Shown: positions 60,914 through 64,000 of the stretch, in pieces
How positions within the stretch are numbered: the stretch's first letter is position 1
Layout of the letters: the number at the start of each line of letters is the position of its first letter
Origin: Hymenoscyphus infarciens
Taxonomy: Eukaryota; Ascomycota; Leotiomycetes; Helotiales; Helotiaceae
DNA length: 64,000 nt
NCBI GenBank assembly: GCA_001414345.1
Contig: LLCB01000118.1
Coordinates: 99,417-163,416 of the forward strand
Direction: 5' to 3'
The notes under the pieces: model-generated
Databases searched by the model: none
Seen by the model: the letters and a program-made list of their open reading frames with translations, nothing else
Told to the model about the DNA's origin: nothing
Made by a program: the position numbers and the translations under genes

Positions 60914-63147
60914 TCATTGGCTTTGACCTGTCCAGCCCCACGAACCAGCCGATCCTGGGGGTTGTTGTGGTGCCCAGCCCTGAACACCAGGCTGTGGTCC
61001 AGATGTAGTGGGTTGTTGCATGAATTGCTGAGAACCCTGGTCTTGCTGATAGAGACCTCGCCCGGGAGCTGGATACCCTTGACCCATACCTTGCATGCCG
61101 GGATACTGTAAAGCTGGCTGCTGCATTTGAGGGTTACTACCAGAGTGTCGAAGTTGAGGCGGAGGTGGCTGGTGGGGGGCGGATTGCTGAAGGTGAGGAG
61201 ATTGCTGAGACGCATGCTGAGAAGGGTAGCTTGGGAATCCGTGCTGTGGAGATTGCTGAGGTTGAGAAGGCGGCCACATTTGATTCTGGGGTGAAAAAGT
61301 ATAAGGATTTGAACTTTGACCGAGGTTGCTTGACCCCATAGGCAAACCAGGGGATCTGCCGATTTGATCCGGTCTCATAGGTGCCTGATTAGACGATCTC
61401 ATCGGGGTTTGGGCTATCGGATTGGGTTGGTGTGTAGCTTGAGAATAGTTTTGACCTGCTATCATATGCTGAGCTGGTTGGGCCATTGTGGTTTGTTGAA
61501 CACCGCTCTGGGTAGTCCGTGGGGATTGTAAAGCTTGTGATGTTGGGATGCCGTCATTTGTGCCAGCAGGTTGCTGCGCGAGACCAGGAGGGGCTTCATG
61601 TCGCTGCCTCCAACGCTGATCGAGATAATCACTGCTTCGACTTCTTTGTGTGTTGACCTGCTTGTTGTACTCTGCCGCGTTTTGAGCTCCGGACAAGATA
61701 TCGGTAGGCGGGCTCGTCTGAGTGCGATCTTGGTATGCTGGGCCAGTTATTTCCTGTCGTGGTCTCTGAATACTGCTATAGTCCCTCAAGCGCATGTCGG
61801 CTTGCTCTGGGGCCAAGGTAATCATTGGAAGCGTTGTTGCGCTTCCAGGTGCACCAATCATCCCCGGCTGAACAGTCTGTGGTTGTGGTCCTTGCGGATG
61901 ATGACTTGGGTAGTGCGCTGGAGTATTACTGTACACGATGTCTCCGTGGCCAAGAGCTAGAGAGGCAGTAGCATTAGCTTCGGCAGCCGCCGCATCTCGA
62001 GCCTTTGCGGCTCCAGGTCGCTTCTCGCCCGCCATATCCTCTTCAGTGAAGCCCTGTTTGCGCGCTTTGGTTTCCCAGTAATCATCTCTGACCCTCCTTC
62101 CGTTAACAATTACCCTGCTCCCAAATTGTCGAAACATGGACTTGGCGGTAACGATTGCGATTTGGCGAGACCGGTATGAAAATGGGAGAATTTCCTGATG
62201 GATCAAATCTTCCTTCTCGGCTTGAGTAGCAATGATTTTGTACAGAGAGCGATTCTTGTTGAACAGTAGATAAGAGTCCCGATACCCCAATACACGCGCA
62301 CATTCCGTGGCAAGCATGAAGAGCTTATCCCCTCTGTTTGGCACGAAGAATGTCCGGCATCTATATTCGCGTCCTTCTAGAAGGTGTCCCGTTGCTGTGA
62401 CCTTTTTCTCCCCCGCGTCGTCGTATTCCCGAGGTACATATTCATCTCCTTCTGGGCCTAATTGATCTGTGGTGTGGTCTCGAACGGTGGGTAAGGCCTT
62501 TATTATGGTTTTGGTAGGAGTCGATTTGGGAGGTGATGCTTGTGTCGGCGTAATATTGGTTAGCTGTGACTGAGGAGGAAGTGTGGTTGTTTGCGACTGC
62601 GGCGTTTGCGGAGGGGGGACATTTTGCTGAGGATGAGGCATTGGAAGCTGATTTGGACTCTCTGGTACGCCGGGACGTGTTGGCTTCATCTGTCTCCCAC
62701 GCTTTCGTGAGTTTGAGTCACCTACAATGAGACATCATTAGTATATGTGCCTTGTATTCGGGAGCGCGCACCAGTAACACAGGCCACCGGCGCAACGCTC
62801 CTCCTTGTGGTAATCTTGCGATTTTTGAATCGAGGACGACATACCACCATCTCCCAGATTATCATTTTGCGCCAAGCCGCCATAGTTATCGGGCGAGCGG
62901 CTTCGTTTGATGCCCCGTGGGGTTTGCTGATCTGAAGCTATGTTTGCGGTTGCGTTTGCCAAAGCAGCTACCGGGACGAATCAGTATTTTTCACCACGAC
63001 TTCGTCGCATCGACTCTTCCACGCGGCCACGACCAGGAGTTGGTCATTAGAGGAGTACTGACGTCTCTTACCTGAATTGAGGGCAGCGGGATTAATAGTT
63101 CCTGAGCCGTCGGTGACTAGGCCGTTGGTAGTTTGCGTCGAGTACAT
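60914..63147 (-). CDS. RSC/SWI-SNF chromatin-remodelling subunit Rsc7/Swp82 (Npl6) family
   Basis: A subunit of ATP-dependent nucleosome remodellers, acting in the nucleus. Exons 63147-63072, 62967-62845 and 62721-60914, with GT-AG introns of 104 and 123 nt, give 668 residues; all junctions split codons after the first base and close in frame. The conserved CRC_subunit domain covers about 178-287: GHLLEGREYRCRTFFVPNR, then LATECARVLGYRDSYLLFNK and FGSRVIVNGRRVRDDYWE. A basic patch (NSRKRGRQMK) near 68-78 could be a nuclear localisation signal and spans the second junction. The C-terminal ~300 residues are Gln/Pro/Ser-rich and probably disordered. The start at 63147 gives MYSTQTTNG; upstream in-frame codons include only GTG. 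Confidence 0.92.
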
Positions 63148-63364
63148 TGCCACGGGCGCGATCAAGCGAATGAAGCACACGAGTGCTCAACCCTCAGCGC
63201 GTTTGCGCCCGGAAGCGCGACAGGTTGAAGTTGAGAGATGGTTTCGCTGCATAGAAAGTCTCGAGGGTGCATATACTATTCTGTAAGCGACCGGGTCGAC
63301 GCGGATGAGGCCTGATGATGGGTTGGATGATTGGTCTCGGCGGCTGTTGGAGGGGGTGGAGGTG

Positions 63365-63393
63365 CTGGTACTGGTACTGGTACTGGTACTGGA
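63365..63393. repeat. CTGGTA hexamer microsatellite
   Basis: Four and a half perfect CTGGTA units upstream of the remodeller gene. In translation on the minus strand they read alternating Tyr-Gln or Thr-Ser, a repeat effect and not evidence of coding. Confidence 0.85.
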
Positions 63394-63877
63394 CAAAGGT
63401 TCGCGATGCGCGACAAGTCGACGAAATTTGCAAGACCCGTCCAGTTGGGATGGAGGTGCCAGTAATGTTAAAGTGAGGGGAAGGGGTGCCCCACGATTGG
63501 CAATGAATGCGCAGCGCAACGGGAGGCAAAAAGGAGGCTCTGTTTTCTTTGATAGACTAGAGCGACGGTTGACGGTTGGCGGTTGGCTGTGGAAGTATGT
63601 ACGGAGTATGTGCGCAAGCAAGCGGCAAGCTCGAGCTCAAGCTCTCTCTGGTGCTCGGATCGTTCCAGGGAGGGAGGTAGGTGTAGCTGCGCTGCGGCCA
63701 AAGCAATGCGGGCGCCAGTCACAACCAGTACAGGGCAGGAGGGGGGGGGGGACCAAGGCCTGAAGAGGGTCGTCTGTAAGGTCTGTGAGAGCCTGTAGGT
63801 AAGTCTGATGTGCAGGCAGGCAGGCGGGTAGGCGGGCAGACACAGGGAGGGAGTTTGCAGACACAGGGAGGGAGTTT

Positions 63878-63942
63878 GGTGGTATTGGTGGTATGGGTGG
63901 TATTGGTGGTATGGGTGGTATTGGTGATATTGGTGGTGGTGG
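63878..63942. repeat. GGTGGTATTGGTGGTATG tract
   Basis: Tandem 6 and 12 bp units of GGTGGTATTGGT/GGTATGGGT. The closely spaced GG and GGG runs make the strand a possible G-quadruplex former. Confidence 0.8.
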
Positions 63943-64000
63943 CGAACCGGTGGGAAGAAAGAGACGAGGGGCAGCAGAGGGGTAGGGGAGGGGGGGGGGG

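Larger units (their letters stand above)
63148..64000. promoter_or_regulatory. Upstream region of the Rsc7-type gene, repeat-rich
   Basis: This is the promoter and 5' leader side of the minus-strand remodeller gene, with GC higher than average and strong purine/pyrimidine strand bias. It contains a TGGTAC repeat (63365-63393), a direct duplication of a 20 bp CAGGGAGGGAGTTTG-containing unit near 63840-63880, G-runs at 63740-63751 and at the window end, and a GGTGGTATTGGT tract. Open frames over this region are low-complexity products of the repeats. Confidence 0.45.

Noticed and set aside
63187..63864. Overlapping low-complexity ORFs on both strands at the right end
   Set aside because: They are translations of simple repeats and purine/pyrimidine-rich promoter DNA upstream of the remodeller gene.
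1..64000. tRNA, rRNA genes and CRISPR arrays
   Set aside because: No A/B-box pairs with cloverleaf arms, no rRNA-like sequence and no spaced direct repeats of CRISPR type were seen; the minisatellites are contiguous tandem repeats.

Overview
The window is a piece of a filamentous ascomycete chromosome. Housekeeping genes carry short GT-AG introns, and a repeat block of about 39 kb is heavily C-to-T/G-to-A mutated. In that block CpA and TpG are almost absent while TpA is abundant, the pattern left by repeat-induced point mutation (RIP). Gene content and the AT-block style suggest a leotiomycete (Helotiales/Sclerotiniaceae-like). The lineage is inference, since no rRNA or marker gene is present.

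Left arm, about 1-15,020 (ordinary gene-rich DNA): possible 3' end of an unrecognised gene (to 463); ornithine decarboxylase (-, 1,530-2,912, long spliced leader without ATG); two doubtful hypothetical ORFs (3,706-5,250); nitronate monooxygenase (+); a 438-residue acidic/low-complexity protein (-); taxilin (-, five exons); and the mitochondrial presequence protease Cym1 (+). The last two are divergent and share an ~800 bp promoter holding a strong hairpin.

Middle, about 15,180-53,925 (RIP-mutated retrotransposon nest). The insertion order can be read from target-site duplications and from uninterrupted paralogous sites: a MITE-like inverted-repeat element (15,260-15,961); a non-coding gypsy-type element A (16,531-27,301, 407 bp LTRs, TSD CTTAT) carrying a Ty1/Copia element (17,999-25,900, 130 bp LTRs); then a Ty3/Gypsy element B (28,787-49,127) with a tandemly doubled LTR-plus-leader. 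B is itself split by an 854 bp LTR-like insertion (29,311-30,164, TSD TTAGA), a small LTR element D (34,062-36,680) and an inverted full-length relative C (39,547-47,599, TSD TAGCT). A hAT-like transposase relic lies at about 50,300-53,150. None of these has an intact reading frame.

Right arm, about 53,926-64,000: a small unmutated island, another mutated strip, an amidoligase-family gene directly at the AT-block edge (-), a long stretch without a convincing gene, and a three-exon RSC/SWI-SNF subunit gene (Rsc7/Swp82/Npl6 type, -).

The genes look like unrelated housekeeping functions (polyamine synthesis, nitronate detoxification, vesicle traffic, mitochondrial peptide turnover, chromatin remodelling), not a cluster. 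The most interesting structure is the datable transposon nest, including two kinds of LTR boundary, an antisense ORF in the gypsy family, and abrupt switches of codon-ending bias inside several genes. I found no clear new defence or biosynthetic system.
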